From: Dermatophagoides farinae
Taxonomy: Eukaryota; Arthropoda; Arachnida; Sarcoptiformes; Pyroglyphidae
Assembly: GCF_024713945.1 (NCBI RefSeq)
Contig: NC_134678.1
Location: 5,022,001-5,086,000, forward strand
Direction: 5' to 3'
Length of the DNA: 64,000 nt
A program made the position numbers and the translations under genes. The notes beneath the pieces were generated by a model. The model worked only from the letters and a program-made list of their open reading frames with translations. It was not told where the DNA came from and did not search any database. Below, piece by piece: positions 39,023 through 53,362 of the stretch (its first letter is position 1; every line of letters begins with the position of its first letter).

Positions 39023-42000
39023 TTGTTGTTGTGGTCATCGTGGTAATCGTAAATGTATTTAAATATATGATGATGTCCATGTTTGTTCGTGTAATCATTG
39101 TATGTGTTGAACATTTTTGAATGAATAAAAAAAAACGTTTTTATGAATAAATTTTGTTGTTGTTGTTTTCGAACCGACAACAATGACCAATAGACTAATT
39201 ATAACACTTTTTTATGCAAATCGATTGATGGATTCGATCCATATGGTCATATGGTTTGTTTGTTTATTCGCTGTTGACATTGGTCATTGTTGTATTAGTG
39301 GTTTGATTTCATTATAAATGTTTCATGGATCATTATCATCATATAATCATAATAATCAAACAAGGATTTGGATCATCAACGTCTACAAATAATAAATAAA
39401 GTGATGAATTGGGATCAACATTTGAAAATATGAATCTTTTATGATGTAAAAAAAATGCATGATAGTTGGAAATACAAATTTTATAAAGCGCGTGGGATTT
39501 TTGAATGCATGCAAAAATTTTTTTTTTGGTTTTTGAAAACAACACATCTACATTTGGCGCCTTTTTATATTTCTTATTTTGTCATTCAATTCTATCACAA
39601 ATATTTTGTATTTCATTCTTTTCGATTCACGATGATTGTGGGTGCAAAAATGCTGGTTTTTTTCATTGTTGTCGGCAATTTGAATCGTATCAATATATAG
39701 CCACCAAATGGCCTTCATTGAGATTATAATAAATACATACATACACACAGATGGAGAACAATAGAATTACCAATTTGATGATGAAACAACAACCATAGCC
39801 TTACCCAGAAAACATTATTGAAAGAAAACGCGCCATTTTTGTCTATTTATTACAATTGAATTACAATTCAATTTTTTCAATGATTCTGTGTTATTATTAG
39901 TATTCGGAAGGAAGAAATCACACATCACCACACACACACATTCTATTCAACATTACCAGAACAACATCCATGTGAATCTTTATCCATTTTCTTAAACTAT
40001 GATGACTACTACCACATGAACGTAGGAAAAAAAACTAAAGACAGAAATTACGACAGTTATCAATACTGATAGTGTGTGTGTGTGGTAGCCTGTGTGATCC
40101 AACATGGTCATAGAAGCAAACAGGTGAGCTATATACGAATTCATTTGTTAACATTGATAAATGCTACTAGCAGCAACAGGTCTCATTTGAAATTTTCATT
40201 TTTTTTTTTAGAGAAGAAACGAAAAAAAAACTTCGCCACTGTTGTTGCTAACTACTGGCTGAAGTAGTTTTTTTCAACATATTCTTCATTTCGCCATTCG
40301 TTACATGATCATATTAACCATTCATCCATCCATCCGAGACATCCTCGTTTCTAAAAAAAAAAAAAAATTTCAGCATTTTGAAATTTTTATTTTTTTGCTT
40401 CATTTTTTTTTTAATTTAGTTGGTTACCACTCTCTATTCAATTCGGATGTATTCAATTTTTCTATTGATGCTATTTATCTACTGATTTTTTTTTGCATGT
40501 GTATAATATGTATGCAATAATTCGTTGCTTAACCTTTTTTTTTGGCAGAATGATTTTCTGAAGAAGATCCAATTACATTGAATGAAAATTTTTTTTCTGG
40601 TTATTTTCTTCTTTGTCATCTTGAATTTGCAATTCTTAACGGAATTTTTGTTTTTTGTTTTTCGTGAAAAAAAATTTTTTTATCGATTCTGTGTTTTGCT
40701 TAATTATTCTGAGCTCATCTATCATTTTTTTTTGTTGAAATGTGAATTTATTAAGACTTCCGCTAATTGTGAAATTTTTTTTTGTTTGTTTGTTTGTTTG
40801 TTTCGACTTTGACAAATTTTTGTTTTATCATAAATTGATTGATAAAAATTTCAATACAATTAATTTCACCGGAATCAAACATAAAAGTGAAAAAAAAGAA
40901 TTCAGAAAAACGACAAAAACAGTTATAGTTTGTCGAAAAAAAAAAAATTAAATTACCATTGCTATTCATGTGTACTAAGAACTTGTTTTCATCATTTGAT
41001 ACCTTCATCATCATCATCATCATCGTTATTATTCCTGGCAAATTCACAATTTTGTTCCAATGAAATTTAAATTTATTCATCATCACTATCATATATGTGT
41101 GGATTTATATAAATCATAATTTTGTCATAGCATAAACAACAAAAACTGTTCATCTGATGATTGAATTTATCACGACAAATAGCACGTGTTTTTATTTTTT
41201 ATTTTTTCTGCGTGCATGTAAATTGCAAACATAACTTACATTTCCTATGATAATGATAAAGTGTACTGAGTATAACTGTGTACCAAATCATTTTATTATT
41301 TTTCTTTACAAAAATACTTCTGGTCCAATTTTATGAATTTGAGCATCAAATCGATTAAAGTTTTTTTTTTTGCCCAATGGAATAATTTATCATCATCATC
41401 ATCATCATCAACATCAAATGATCATATTTGATATTCTGTTTACGTGTTTGTGTAATTTGGATGTGTATAACGACATAACATTTGTGTTTAAATATATAAA
41501 ATCTTCAACTTTAACTTGAAATCCAACACACATGTACTTGTCATCATCATCATCATCAAATAATAATAATAATAACAACAACAACGAATCTTAATCAAAT
41601 CGAATCGACCAATTGATTTTGTTTTGTCGCTTATTTGGTTAGTAATTTTCATTTTTTTTTCGTTTATTTGTTTTGCATCATTTTTCTCAATTGTTAATAT
41701 TATGTTGATGATATGTCATTGATGATGATGATGAATTTTCAGCAAGAAAAAAAAATAAATTTTGGATAAAAAAAATGTTTGGATTCATTTTTTTATAGTG
41801 TGTTTGTAAAAAGGCAAAAAAAAAATTTTCCATTCGATTTTTTTTTTGGTACATCTTTTTGCGTAGTTTTTCTTTGTGATTGACACTTGAAAAATTAAAT
41901 TGATTCAAAAAGGAAAAAAAATGATAATGATAATAATTTTTTTTGTTTGTTTGTTTGTTTGGAATGCAAATCAAACATTGTATAATGAAATTATTATTGC

Positions 42001-43204
42001 CACTTATCTCTTGATCTAGTTAGATTCAAGTTCAAGTGTGATCTGAATTTATTATCATTTTCATTCATATTATTATTAGCATTCAAGGAAAATAAAAAAA
42101 AAACGAACACACACATACACACATACACACATAGTCAATCGATTGGCAATTATGAAATCAAATTTCTCTCTTTTCTCCATTGTTTTCGATAAATCGATTC
42201 TCATTCAAATTATCATTGGCTGAATTTTTTTCGTCGTCGTTGTTGTTGTTGTTGTGAAAATAACAAATAAATTTTCGATTAGAAAAAAAATATTCCATAT
42301 TGAACTAAACACACACAAAAAAAATCCATTTTCCATCAAATTAGTCGAATCTTGTCCATCTTGTGAATTTAAATAAACAAAAAAAAACTATGAAGAACGA
42401 ACAACAAAAAAAATCCAATCAATTTTTTTTTTATCAAAATAGCCTATGATGATGGTTTTTTTTCTTTTATTATTATTTTTGAATGATTGATTCGTTTGAT
42501 CACCAAAAAAAAAATTACGTTTGTTTATTTATTTGTTTGATTTATTTATTGTCCATCTATCAATATTCATACCAATCGATTTATCGGTCGATTTGGTCAA
42601 CTGATTGGTGGCCATTCATGATTGGTAATTTTTATTTTTTATTTTTTTCAATGATAATAAAAAAAGGAAGCCATCATAATCTCATTTTTGAATTTTTTTT
42701 CTCCCACTTTGCTGAATTAAATTTTCATTGAATTGTCAATCGGATTATTTTTTTAGTTTTCGATTGGGATTTTTTTTTCGTTTGTTTTTGTTTGTTTGTT
42801 TGCATTTTTTTTGTTAAAGTTAACAACAAAACATATCATAATCAATGACAATGATAGATGAAATTTTCCGCAAATTAATTAATTTGATTCGATCCATATG
42901 GTTTTGTATGTAGATAATTAGTGCTCATCATGCTTATCATCATCATTAGACTAAGACATCAGAGAAAAATAAAATTTTCAAAAAAATTTAACAGTTCATT
43001 ATTTTTGATCGAAAGCATCATCATCAATAATACTTATTATCGACGATCAAATGGTTGACAAACGAAATTAGTTCGGACAATTTCTACATCACATACACAC
43101 ACACACACACACTGAATTCTTTCCAATCATTCATCTCATCACTACTTTTTTTCATCATTTCTCAATGCTCATACCCGACAAACTAAAAATCGATTGCAAT
43201 CATA

Positions 43205-43226
43205 ATGATGATGATGATGATGATGA
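43205..43226. repeat. (GAT)7 trinucleotide array
   Basis: About seven GAT units; ATC arrays of opposite orientation occur at about 43408-43425, 43498-43514 and 43539-43559. Confidence 0.9.
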
Positions 43227-43838
43227 GGATGTCGATGTTGTTTTTTTTCTTATAATAATGATTTTATTCCTCAATACAATTTTTATTTTTCGCACCTTTC
43301 ATTTCTCATTTTGTTCTTGTTGTTGTTCTTATTTTGTTTTTTAATTTTATTTCAAATCAATCAAAATTATCTTTTCTACACCATATTAAATCTCATCACC
43401 CAAATCATCATCATCATCATCATCATTATCATCACATCAATAATATTGGAAATAGAATAGATTCTTTCTAGTTATTATCATTATTATTATTATGTTTCAT
43501 CATCATCATCATCACTACCATCAACACATTCGGACCATCATCATCATCATCATCATCATAAAATCTGATTTCAACACTTTCATCGTCATCAAAAAAAAAA
43601 AAAAAATCAAAATCAAAAAAAAAATGAGAGAAAAAAATTCAAATCGATCGATCGATTGATTCGTTCATTCGTTCATATATTCGGATTCGAATGACGTACC
43701 GTGCTAGCATACATACACATACAGTCTATAACAAGAGATGCACGCAATCGAATGATGTTGTCCATTTTTTTTTGACCATTATATTCATGATTATTATGGA
43801 TATCGGTTAGTTGTAATGCAAGTGTATTACATGTCTGT

Positions 43839-43864
43839 ATGATGATGATGATGATGATGATGAT
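43839..43864. repeat. (ATG)8 trinucleotide array
   Basis: About eight ATG units in a row. Confidence 0.9.
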
Positions 43865-46800
43865 TGGATCCAGAAAATGTATTTTTTTTTCTTTTTTTAA
43901 CATTCATTCAATTCATACAATTCATTCTGAATAGTGATGTCTCGAATATCTTGTTATAGTTAAGTATAGTTTTATCGATTCGATTCGAATTCATGATTCA
44001 AATTTGAATTGAAAAATTTCTACTTATTTTTTTGTTGTTGTTGTTGAAAATATTCATTCCGCACATATTTGTGGTACGTTCTATATATTTTTTTTTTTTG
44101 ATTTCTTTGTACTTAAAAATCAAAAAAAAACAACAACAACAATGTTGTTGACCAAAATCATCACCTTGATGGGAACCATGCATGATTCATTTTTCATGAC
44201 GATGATGATGATGAAAAAAGAAAGAAAATCAGTTTGCTGATGATTATGATGATGATGATCATTTTTTTTTTTTTTTTGGATACAAATACCAATCGATCGA
44301 CTTATCCTCGAATTGGTTCGAAATAAAAAAAATTGTATTAAAATTTCTATTTTCAAATACTCATTCTATGTGTGTGTCTGTGTGTGTGTGTGTGTGAGAA
44401 CAACGACACACAAGTTTGACAAGTCGGGTCATCATCATTGGAAAATAATTTTTTTTCTTCAACTCAATCCTCATGTAACTCTGGTCAGAAATTTGTTGAT
44501 GTTTTTTTTCTACATTATCATTCGTGAATAACTACCTGATATATTTTTTTTCTCTTGATACAAAGTATCTTGGCCCCAATTTTGTTGTTTTTTTTCATCA
44601 TTTTGTTTTGGCAAAATTTTATGTGAATTTTACGGTATCATTATTTCCATTGGATACTAGAAGAATGAAATCATTTTGATTTTTCAAGTTTTGTTTTTTT
44701 TCTTTTTTTTTTGGTCAATTTGATGTCAAAATCTTTGTCGGCTAATTAGTTCATAGTTAATTAATTAAATTTGTTATTTTGTCCATCATTGGTGTCGATA
44801 TATCATGATTGAATTTATTAATCCACATTCTATGGTCGATGTTGTTTATATCACGATAATTAGATGTAGAAATACAAATTCAATGGATGAACTGATTTTT
44901 TTTTTTCGTTTGATTGCTCAATTTCAGACATTTACAATGCATGCATATGTATCGCATGTCGAATCACCGATATAAATCTAAATTAGTTTGAAAATTTTAA
45001 GTTCCTGTATCGATTTTTTTGCCATCTATACATTCATGCAACAAGTGGCCAGAAAAAAAAGAACAAACATTCAAGTTTTGCCACCATTGGAATTATTTCA
45101 TAATATTTTTTTTTGGACGAAATTGATCCAAAAAATGACCCTTCAGGGCTTAAATGTCACATTTTTCTGTGGTCGGTAATCATAATTTCTTTATGTTTTT
45201 ATTTCAAGGAATGTTCCTTTTGTTCTGAAAAAATTTCAAAAGTAAAAACAAATATAAAATAATACAAATCGCCTTAAGACCCAGAAAATATGGTCAACCA
45301 TAAATTAAACATAAATAATATCACATTATAGCCAATTTAGAAAAAAAAACACGATGATTAGTTAAATTGTTTTGTTTGGTGTTTGTTGACCTCAACAATC
45401 AACTGTCAACCCTTCATCTCTCTCTCTCCCTCTCACACACACACACACACACACGTGCATGTATCTCATTTGACAAATTCATAGCCGTATTCATCATATA
45501 TTCATTATTAGTCTAAAAAAAGAGTAAAAATAAAAAGAAAAAAAATTGTCGCCATTGTAATCCACGAAGACCAGGTTAAGCGGCGTGAAAAAGAAACGAA
45601 AAGCTTTTCTAACTTGTTAACTAAATTATTACGATTTTTTTTTTCTTTCGTCCATCGAATTGTTTCTGTGGGTTTCACCATTTTTATTTCTATTTTTTTT
45701 TTGTGTTTGTGTTTTGTGTCCATGGGCCATAAAACAAAAACTCAACACTTCAAAAGCTCTATTGAAATAATCTTTTTGATGGTTACCATGTTGGCCAAAA
45801 AAAAAAATATTTTCATTTTTTTTATTAGTATCATATTCATCTGAAACACATACCCCTGAATAATTTAAACGTATATGCATACGTGTAGTTGACCTTTGTC
45901 AATCAAATTAGATTTAGAACAACAACAACAACAAGAAATGTTTCAAATTTTTTTATGTATTAGTTTCATTTTCTCTATCTAACGACAAATTATCACTGTT
46001 GTTTTTTCTTTCACTTGTGTGATCATGATTGAAAGTGAAAATTTGAAATAGCTAAGCAACAGGTTTCAACACATTCATTTCTATACATCTTTTAAATATT
46101 TTGTTTGATGATTTGATCAGCTTTTTAAATCGTTTTGGTTCGTGTTTTGATTGCGTATATGTTTTTTTTTCATTCAATCCTTCATTCAAATATAATATAA
46201 AAACATAGATAAAAGATTTACGAATAAGGAAGAATCTTCTTTCATGGTCATCGACTAAATCATCGTCATCGTTTTATATTTGATTATTCTACATTTTTTT
46301 CAAATAGATTCAATGGATTGAATCTATGTTGATTGATTGATCTTTTTTTTCTACCTCTTTCTCTGTTTCTTTTACACCATTTTGGTTTTGTTATATTATT
46401 ATTTTTTTTTGGTACTGATTATCAATGTCAATCTTTGTTTTTTATTCTGTGTGTGTGTGTGGATCACAGAAAAAAATGATTCCATGATGATGATTATTAT
46501 TATGATTTGATAATGAAGATCTTCATCATTGAATGTATAAATATGTAGTGAAAGTTATTAAGCTATTTATACATTGATGATGATCAAACGTATGTGTGTT
46601 TACTGTATACAAATAGCCGAAAGCCATTTTCTGTTAGAAAAAAAAAATGAAAATCCATTTATGATAGGAAATATCTAATGATGACGATGATGATGATGTC
46701 ATCCAATGTCGTTGATTCAATTAGATTCGATTTTTTTTATGTTATTGTTGATACCTTCAAATTATGTATTCATGATTAAATGTCCTTGACAAACAGACTG

Positions 46801-49800
46801 ATTGATTCCTTTATTCTTCATTTTATTAATACAATCTTGTATTGAATGATGATTATCGATTCTATAGCTTTCTATTCAACCACGAACATTACGATGAAAT
46901 TAAAGACAAACAAATGTTTCCTGTCAAAATCAAATTAAATGAAATTTTTATATGGATTGATGGGATAATAATGATTTAACGCTTAAGGGGCAATTAATTT
47001 TTTTTCCATTTTGATTGATTTGATTTTTTTTCAAAGTTTAAAATTAAATTTTTATCATTTTTCCTGCTTCTTCATCATCATCTTTTTCTTTTGTTACCAT
47101 TGTTATTGGTTTAGGTAAATTCGCAAATTTAATCAATTGTGTGTGTGTGTGTGTGTATGCGGCAAGCCTATCAATAAACAGAGTCATTCATTTGGTATTG
47201 ATTTTTATTCGATTAAGATGTTAGTGAGGGTTTGTTTGTTGCCATCCTGATGATGTTGATTAGATTTTTCAATTTGATTGGCTACCTTGATTTTTTTTCT
47301 CTCTTTTACTCATTATTCATTATTCGTATTGATTCCAAATTATTTGTTGATTGACTATCACTATCATCGATGATCAATATCAATGGAAAATAATAATAAA
47401 AAAAAAATAACAACAACAATTTGTACTGTTAGCTATATTGTGGTTGAGCTAGTTGATGATGATGATGATGATTATGATGGTGGTAGCATAAGCATTGAAA
47501 TTTTTTTCAATTTAATTTCTTTTTTGACTTTCACTCATTTGCTCTTTCTTTTCGCTTCTATTTTAAAAATTGTTTCTTTTGTTTTACTCTTTTCATTACA
47601 AAATGACATACATGAAATTGGCAGTAACAATGAAATTATGGAGAGAAAGAAAACAAAAAAAAAATTTCAATGTCAACAAAGAATAATGACCAACTTAAAT
47701 TAAATTCAAATTCAAATTTTCAGATTTTTTTTTCATTCTTTCTTGCTTACATTCAATAATTATTACCAATTTGTCATTGATAAATTCATCATCATCATTA
47801 TAACGGTTGATTCTGATTGGTCAAAATCGATGGGATCAAAGACACCATAAAATTTTTAAAAAAATGATATTAAATTTTAAATTGTCGATTTTTTTTTCGC
47901 TTTCACCAAAATATATAAATTGGTTGGATTGATCATCATCGTTATTCTTCATTCAATATTCATAGAATCGATATGTGATTCATCTGTTAGCTTCATCTGT
48001 TTTTCTGACTTGTTCTTTTTTTGACTTGAAAACCGTAAGTCCATTTGACCATGTTCTCATTTGTAAAAAAGATTGCTCTTGTTGTTGTTGTTTTGGCTCG
48101 ATATTCATCATAAATTATGGCCAAATATTAACAACAACAACAATAGATCATAACAATTATCTGATGACCAAAATAATGGAAAAACTTCGTTTTTCTCTTA
48201 TGTGAAATAATAATCGTATTAGATGCACAAATGATTTAGATATTTGTTCTCGATTTTTTTTTCTCTCTTGTTTTTTCTTTTGATGTGATCGAATTTCATC
48301 AACTTTAATATGTTATGATTTATAAAAATTTTTTAAAATGAAAATAATTCGATTCGTTATAAACGCTATAGGTACAAATTATCATCCATTATATCATTGA
48401 TGTTTTTTTTTTGTATGGATCACATTCGTATGGTTGGCTAAAAATCATCATCATCATCATCCATCATTCTAGATATGATGATGCCATGAAGAAACAAAAA
48501 TTAAATTGATTTTTTTTCGGTAGCTTATCGATGTTTTTTTTTTATTTCTTTTTCTCTCCTTTCCGTTGCTTCAATATTGATATCGATGTTGTCCGTTTTT
48601 CATGATGATAGTGGATGGACACCAAAAAAATGTTGTTCAACTACCTGAACATTTTTTTTTGTTGAGCAATTGATTTTATTTCTAGACCCATTCAATCATC
48701 ATCATATATATCATCAATCAAATAATCGATTTGTTGTATTGTTTATCATTTATATTTGATCACATTTTTTTTCTCCACTCCGTTTTAGAACGTACATTTT
48801 TTTTAAATGTTGATCTCAATGATCCAATCAGATCGATATCGATAATCAAACTACTGTGTGTAGTACCATTATGGTTTATACGTTGATGATGATGATGGTC
48901 AATTGTTAAAATCATATCATATCGCTTTCGATATCTGATTGAATCAAATAGTACATGTTAAAGAATTTTTCTATTTCTACTTGATGATTTTTTTTTGTCA
49001 TTTTTTCTTCTTCTGTCTATTGTTGATCCAATTGATGATCATTCACGTATACGAATGAATGATATGTACACCCGATATGATACGTTGACCTAGATTCTAT
49101 TTTGTTGTTGTCGTTTTTTTTGTTATTTTTCATTTTGATTCAATTGAATTTAATTCAATTCAATTTTTTTTGTGCAAAAGCATCGATTTCAACTCTTTAT
49201 CTTATATATGTCATCCAATCATCATGAAATGTTTGTATTGATGTTTGGATTGCACATTTTTTTTCTTTGGCTAAATGAATCAACGATGATGAATTACGAG
49301 TCTTTAAAGAGTGAGAGAGGGAGAGAGAATCCGTTTATCTTTTTTTTCGATTTAATTTTTGTTCATCATTATTGTTGTTGTTTGAAACGACAAACCAAAG
49401 TTTTCTTTTTTTTTTAAACTCGTGTTTTATTTGATTTAATACACACACACAATAGAAACAGCGATGAAGAGTTTACCGATCATGAACACATACGCCCCAA
49501 TAATATATCTTATTAGGACACATATACACCATACATATTGAAGATCGCATTACTTTATTTTTTTTTTTTTTTGATTTCCTTTATTTTTCTCTCTGGTGTT
49601 TGATAGCATATAAATAAATAAATAAACGTCAATGCTCTAATTTGATTATTATTTTGAAAATTATCGCACAATCTCTATTTCAATTTCTACTGATATTATC
49701 CATAAGATATGAGAAAAAAAAATGTAAATCATATTGATTAATTGATTGATATTGGTTTTCTTTGGCTGAAAAAAAACTCTTTCATTCCATATCTAGTACA

Positions 49801-50190
49801 TTATTATTGTAAATTTATGAATCAAATATACTAATGTAGACCCCTTTGCTATTAATCACATACTGATAATAATAACTCTAATTTAATTTAATAATTTTTT
49901 TTTCTCTTTTATGTTCAATTCTAGATTGCATTATTTGGAATTTTTTTTCTTCTCTTCATCATCATCTTTATATACTGTGATTTTACCCTGAAAAAAATAA
50001 CTCTGTCATCGGTTTTATTACTTGTTACAAAAATTCAAAAGTCAAAAGTCAAACTTGTTGCTTCACACATTAACATCGCTATTGTTTTTGTTTTTTTTTG
50101 CTGTGCTATCTGGTCATCCGAAATCATCAGAAAAAAAATCTATTTCTATTTTTATAATTTTTGTTTTTTTTATTGTGAAGCCATTCGATT

Positions 50191-50198
50191 TATATAAA
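50191..50198 (+). promoter_or_regulatory. TATA-like box next to the nuclear-receptor start
   Basis: TATATAAA lies only 19 bases before ATG 50210, so transcription from it (about 50220) would start after that ATG and leave the ATGs at 50225 or 50249 as starts. It may be only AT-rich leader. It is listed because the last of these ATGs is where the fly Knirps protein begins. Confidence 0.2.
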
Positions 50199-50209
50199 AT
50201 ATAAAATAG

Positions 50210-50326
50210 ATGAAACCAACATCTATGAATGAAACCGATCGTCTTATCATGAATCAATTGTGTAAAGTTTGCGGTGAACCTGCCGCCGGTTATCATTTTG
50301 GTGCATTCACCTGTGAAGGATGTAAG
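50210..50326 (+). CDS. First coding exon of a knirps-family nuclear receptor (partial)
   Basis: The exon codes for 39 residues, from ATG 50210 (after an in-frame TAG) to K39, and ends in AAG|GTAAGT, a perfect donor, in phase 0. Residues 18-38 are the complete first zinc finger of a nuclear-receptor DNA-binding domain, with zinc ligands C18, C21, C35 and C38 in the C-x2-C-x13-C-x2-C spacing, ending in the P-box start C-E-G-C-K that sets half-site choice. The signature G-E-P-A-A-G-x-H-F-G-A-F-T is that of the knirps/knirps-like/eagle group (NR0A). Most receptors instead have G-D-x-A-S-G-x-H-Y-G. Group members are DNA-binding repressors without a normal ligand-binding domain, acting in segmentation, trachea and neuron fate. 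Three ATGs are in frame (50210, 50225, 50249); the third gives M-N-Q-x-C, like the fly protein's own start. The second finger is not in the window. A nearby related receptor class cannot be fully excluded from one finger. Confidence 0.88.
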
Positions 50327-51292
50327 GTAAGTGTTTTTGAATTTAATTTTTATTATTATTATTGTTTTGTGATTTTATTCCGTTTATATTATATTTGTTT
50401 TTTTGCCAGACTAAATTTCGTATTTAAATCGGATTTTTTTTTCTAAAAAACCTTTTCAATTACGAAAGTGTGTCTGTCACGCTCCTTTATTTATTTCGAA
50501 TTTTTTTTTGAAGATAAATCTAACAGGTGCTACCTCACTTGGATGAATCGATATTATCTTAGCATTTGTATAGTTGTCACTTTAAGAATTTGTTTTTCTG
50601 TATTTTGTAGATTATTTTCTTTTTCATTTCAATTTTTCAACACATTCATCTGTTAGGCTTTTTTAGATAAATATTAAAAAAACGAGGATAATGATTAATA
50701 AGTTGAATTTGAAATGAAAAAAAAAACAAAAAAAAATTGATTTCAAATCCTCAAATAAAATTTGTGTCATAAATCATTTTTCGATATCGTTATTGTTTTT
50801 TTTGTGGTTTGGGTGTATTTCTATGATCTCGATTTCAATGATGATGAAGGCGATTACCGGCTTGAAATATGAAATTATTCAAAAGAAATGGCAAACTTTG
50901 ATTATTATTTAAACAAAATTTGTGAAACAAACAAAACTTTGGCAATCGATCAATAATATAATATATAAGTCAAAATTGAATATTTGAAAATGATTTTTGA
51001 TATATCAAAAAGGATAGGTTTGTCATTGTTTTTGTTCATTGTAGCTTAGCTGTTATATTTATTTGTTTATTTTTCCTTTACATACCTGTATCAAATTCAT
51101 TCAAGGTTTAAATAAATCTTGGTAAATCTTGATTGAATCAATGATGATGATGATGATGATTTCTAGTTGTTGTGATGCACCAACCACAATACTAATCACG
51201 ATTGTTGTTGGTGGTGGTGGTTTGTTTTTCGTACTGTGTAATAATAATCTAGGTATATTTTTTTTTTTGATAATTGATTAATTGTATATCTG

Positions 51293-51607
51293 ATGATCGA
51301 GAAAAAAAATGAATTGAAAGAATGGGAGCGAATCACCTTTTTTTCCTCTCTCTTTCTTGACCAATTGGTCAGCAAACCAACCAGTAATCAAATAAATCAA
51401 TATAAGAAGATTTCATTTGTTTTTTTTTGTTTTGTTTTTGTTTTGTTGCCTTGTCTATTCATGTATGATGGAGATGATCATCATATTTCAATGCAAATTA
51501 TTAATCATTTCATTCGAATCATATCATATTATATTTGGTCCATCTCTACACTAACATGTCTAAAAATTCGATCATTTCTCATAGTAACAACAACAGGAGC
51601 AAAATAG
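51293..51607 (+). CDS. Doubtful 104-aa ORF inside the receptor intron
   Basis: I do not recognise it. The ATG at 51293 opens a frame with a charged N-terminus (E, K, R, W within the first 13 residues), a strongly hydrophobic segment at about residues 40-57 (F, V, L) and a mixed C-terminal part with W and Y. It could be a one-pass membrane peptide. It is largely free of microsatellite-derived runs, which sets it apart from most long frames here. About one or two frames this long are expected by chance in the window. There is no TATA box or polyadenylation signal at convincing spacing. Confidence 0.18.
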   Translation: MIEKKNELKEWERITFFSSLFLDQLVSKPTSNQINQYKKISFVFFCFVFVLLPCLFMYDGDDHHISMQIINHFIRIISYYIWSISTLTCLKIRSFLIVTTTGAK

Positions 51608-53337
51608 ATAACATAATCTAGATCAATTTATCAAATTTGTCTATGGTTGTTGTATTAATTTTTCGATCGCTTGTTATTTTGTCTTGTCATTTGGATTAAT
51701 TTTTTCTTTTCCTATTCCTGTGATGCCTGTTGTTGAACTTTCAATTATAAATTATATATTTCTAGTGGTTAATAATGATCCTGTGGATGAATTTTCCTGT
51801 TTGTACTTCAATCGTCTTCATCTATTTTTTTTTTGACCATTGTGTCTGTCATATCTGGACAGACATTCTAATGTATTTGTTTTTGTTTGATCCAATTTTA
51901 AGGGTTTTTGTATTCAATTGTTGTTTCTTGTTATTATAATTTTAATTGTAATTACTATATGTTAATTACTACAATAGAAAAAAAACTCGTGATTAAATGA
52001 GATGGATTTCAATTAATTCATTCAATCATATCATCATATGAATATTCAAATGTTTTTTTTTCTTGTTCGTATAGCATTAATTGGTTTGTTATGTGTCAAA
52101 TCATTTCATGAGAATAATTTTTTTTCCTATACAAACAAAGATAATAAATGCCGATGCAATAACATTCAATTGGTATTGTTTTTACATCAAATACCATCAA
52201 TTGTTATGGATTGACTTGAATTTTTTTTTTTGGAGTGATTTTGTTGTCGTCGTTCTAATTTATATATACAAATATCGAATGTTGTTGTTGTTTTTTGTTG
52301 ATGATGTTGATAATGTTTATTATCCCTGAAACATATATAGCCATAGTATTCACAATTGAATTCCATAGAGATACATTTTTGTGTGTGTGTGTTCCATGTC
52401 TAATCTGGTTCATCATTTTGGTGACACACATCCTTTTTTTTTTGTAACTAATTTTGTTAATATTATAATCATTCTTTTTTTTCATATACTGTACGTGTGA
52501 TCGTTATGGTGGCTTTACCATGAGGAACACACACATACACACACAGACACATAAAATTCCAATAGATTCCAACAGCCTAGATACCAAAATCTGTTCATCC
52601 TATTTTAATGGGAAAAAATGAGAATAATACAATTTATATGTTTCTATTTATGAATAGTGTCTGATGAATTCGTGATTTAGATTAATTGATGCTGATTATC
52701 ATATTTTGTGTGTATGTGTGTGTCGCTGTGTGTCGTACATAACTCGATCATTGCATAAAATCATAACAACCATATACATACAACCTGTTGAATTTAATAT
52801 CCATAATATGGTTATTTTCATTATTATTGATTTGTTTTACAGTTCCGGTATTTTCCTATCTATCATCTTTATTGTCATTCTTAATTTTACACTAGGCTGA
52901 ATAAGAATTTTTTTATTTTGAATAATGATAATAGTTTCAACAAGAAAAAAAAATCCAAAATCAATTTGATTGATTTGTTTGTCATTCAATCAATCATCAC
53001 TATATTGTGTTATTGAATTTATCAATAAATTGTATTGGATTACACAAAAGCGAGCCGAAGAGATTAATATTTGGAAAAAAATAATTTCATTTTCAATTAT
53101 TGGATAAACTTTTTTTTTCGTTGTTTAGACAACAACAACAACAACAACGAATTTTCTACGAACAATAGTCTAATGTTGAGAAAAAAAAGATTAGATGAAA
53201 ATCAAAATTGAATTTACGAATTTTCATCTTCTCTCTATCTCTCTTGATTAGGAATAGTTTCTGTATATGGAATGTACGTAAATAAATAAATATAGACAAA
53301 ATATCACTAATCGTCATCACGATTTAACCTTGATTTG

Positions 53338-53362
53338 TCATCATCATCATCATCATCATCAT
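53338..53362. repeat. (TCA)8 trinucleotide array
   Basis: Eight TCA units, then a CAAA tetranucleotide run at about 53368-53382. Confidence 0.9.

Larger units (their letters stand above)
27712..50190. other. 22-kb gene-poor block upstream of the nuclear-receptor exon
   Basis: No protein family, RNA gene or transposon is recognisable. The sequence is homopolymers, ATC/GAT and CA/TG arrays, CAA/TTG runs, a 36-bp palindrome at 38160 and a 12-bp direct repeat at 37345 and 37396. Short non-repeat open frames occur (for example 39455-39700 and 44988-45179) without known domains. Clean patches could be cis-regulatory DNA of the neighbouring regulator; that is inference. Confidence 0.5.

Noticed and set aside
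43400-43560. Regularly spaced short repeats that might suggest a CRISPR-like array
   Set aside because: They are simple ATC trinucleotide runs with irregular spacing, in eukaryotic DNA.
44930-45180. Possible exon or degraded coding sequence after a strong acceptor at 44930
   Set aside because: Frames stop soon after the acceptor; the 63-codon frame at 44988 lacks an ATG and resembles no family.
47383-47703. 106-codon + frame with Asp run
   Set aside because: Starts in poly-A and an AAT run, contains a GAT-derived Asp run, and has no recognisable domain.
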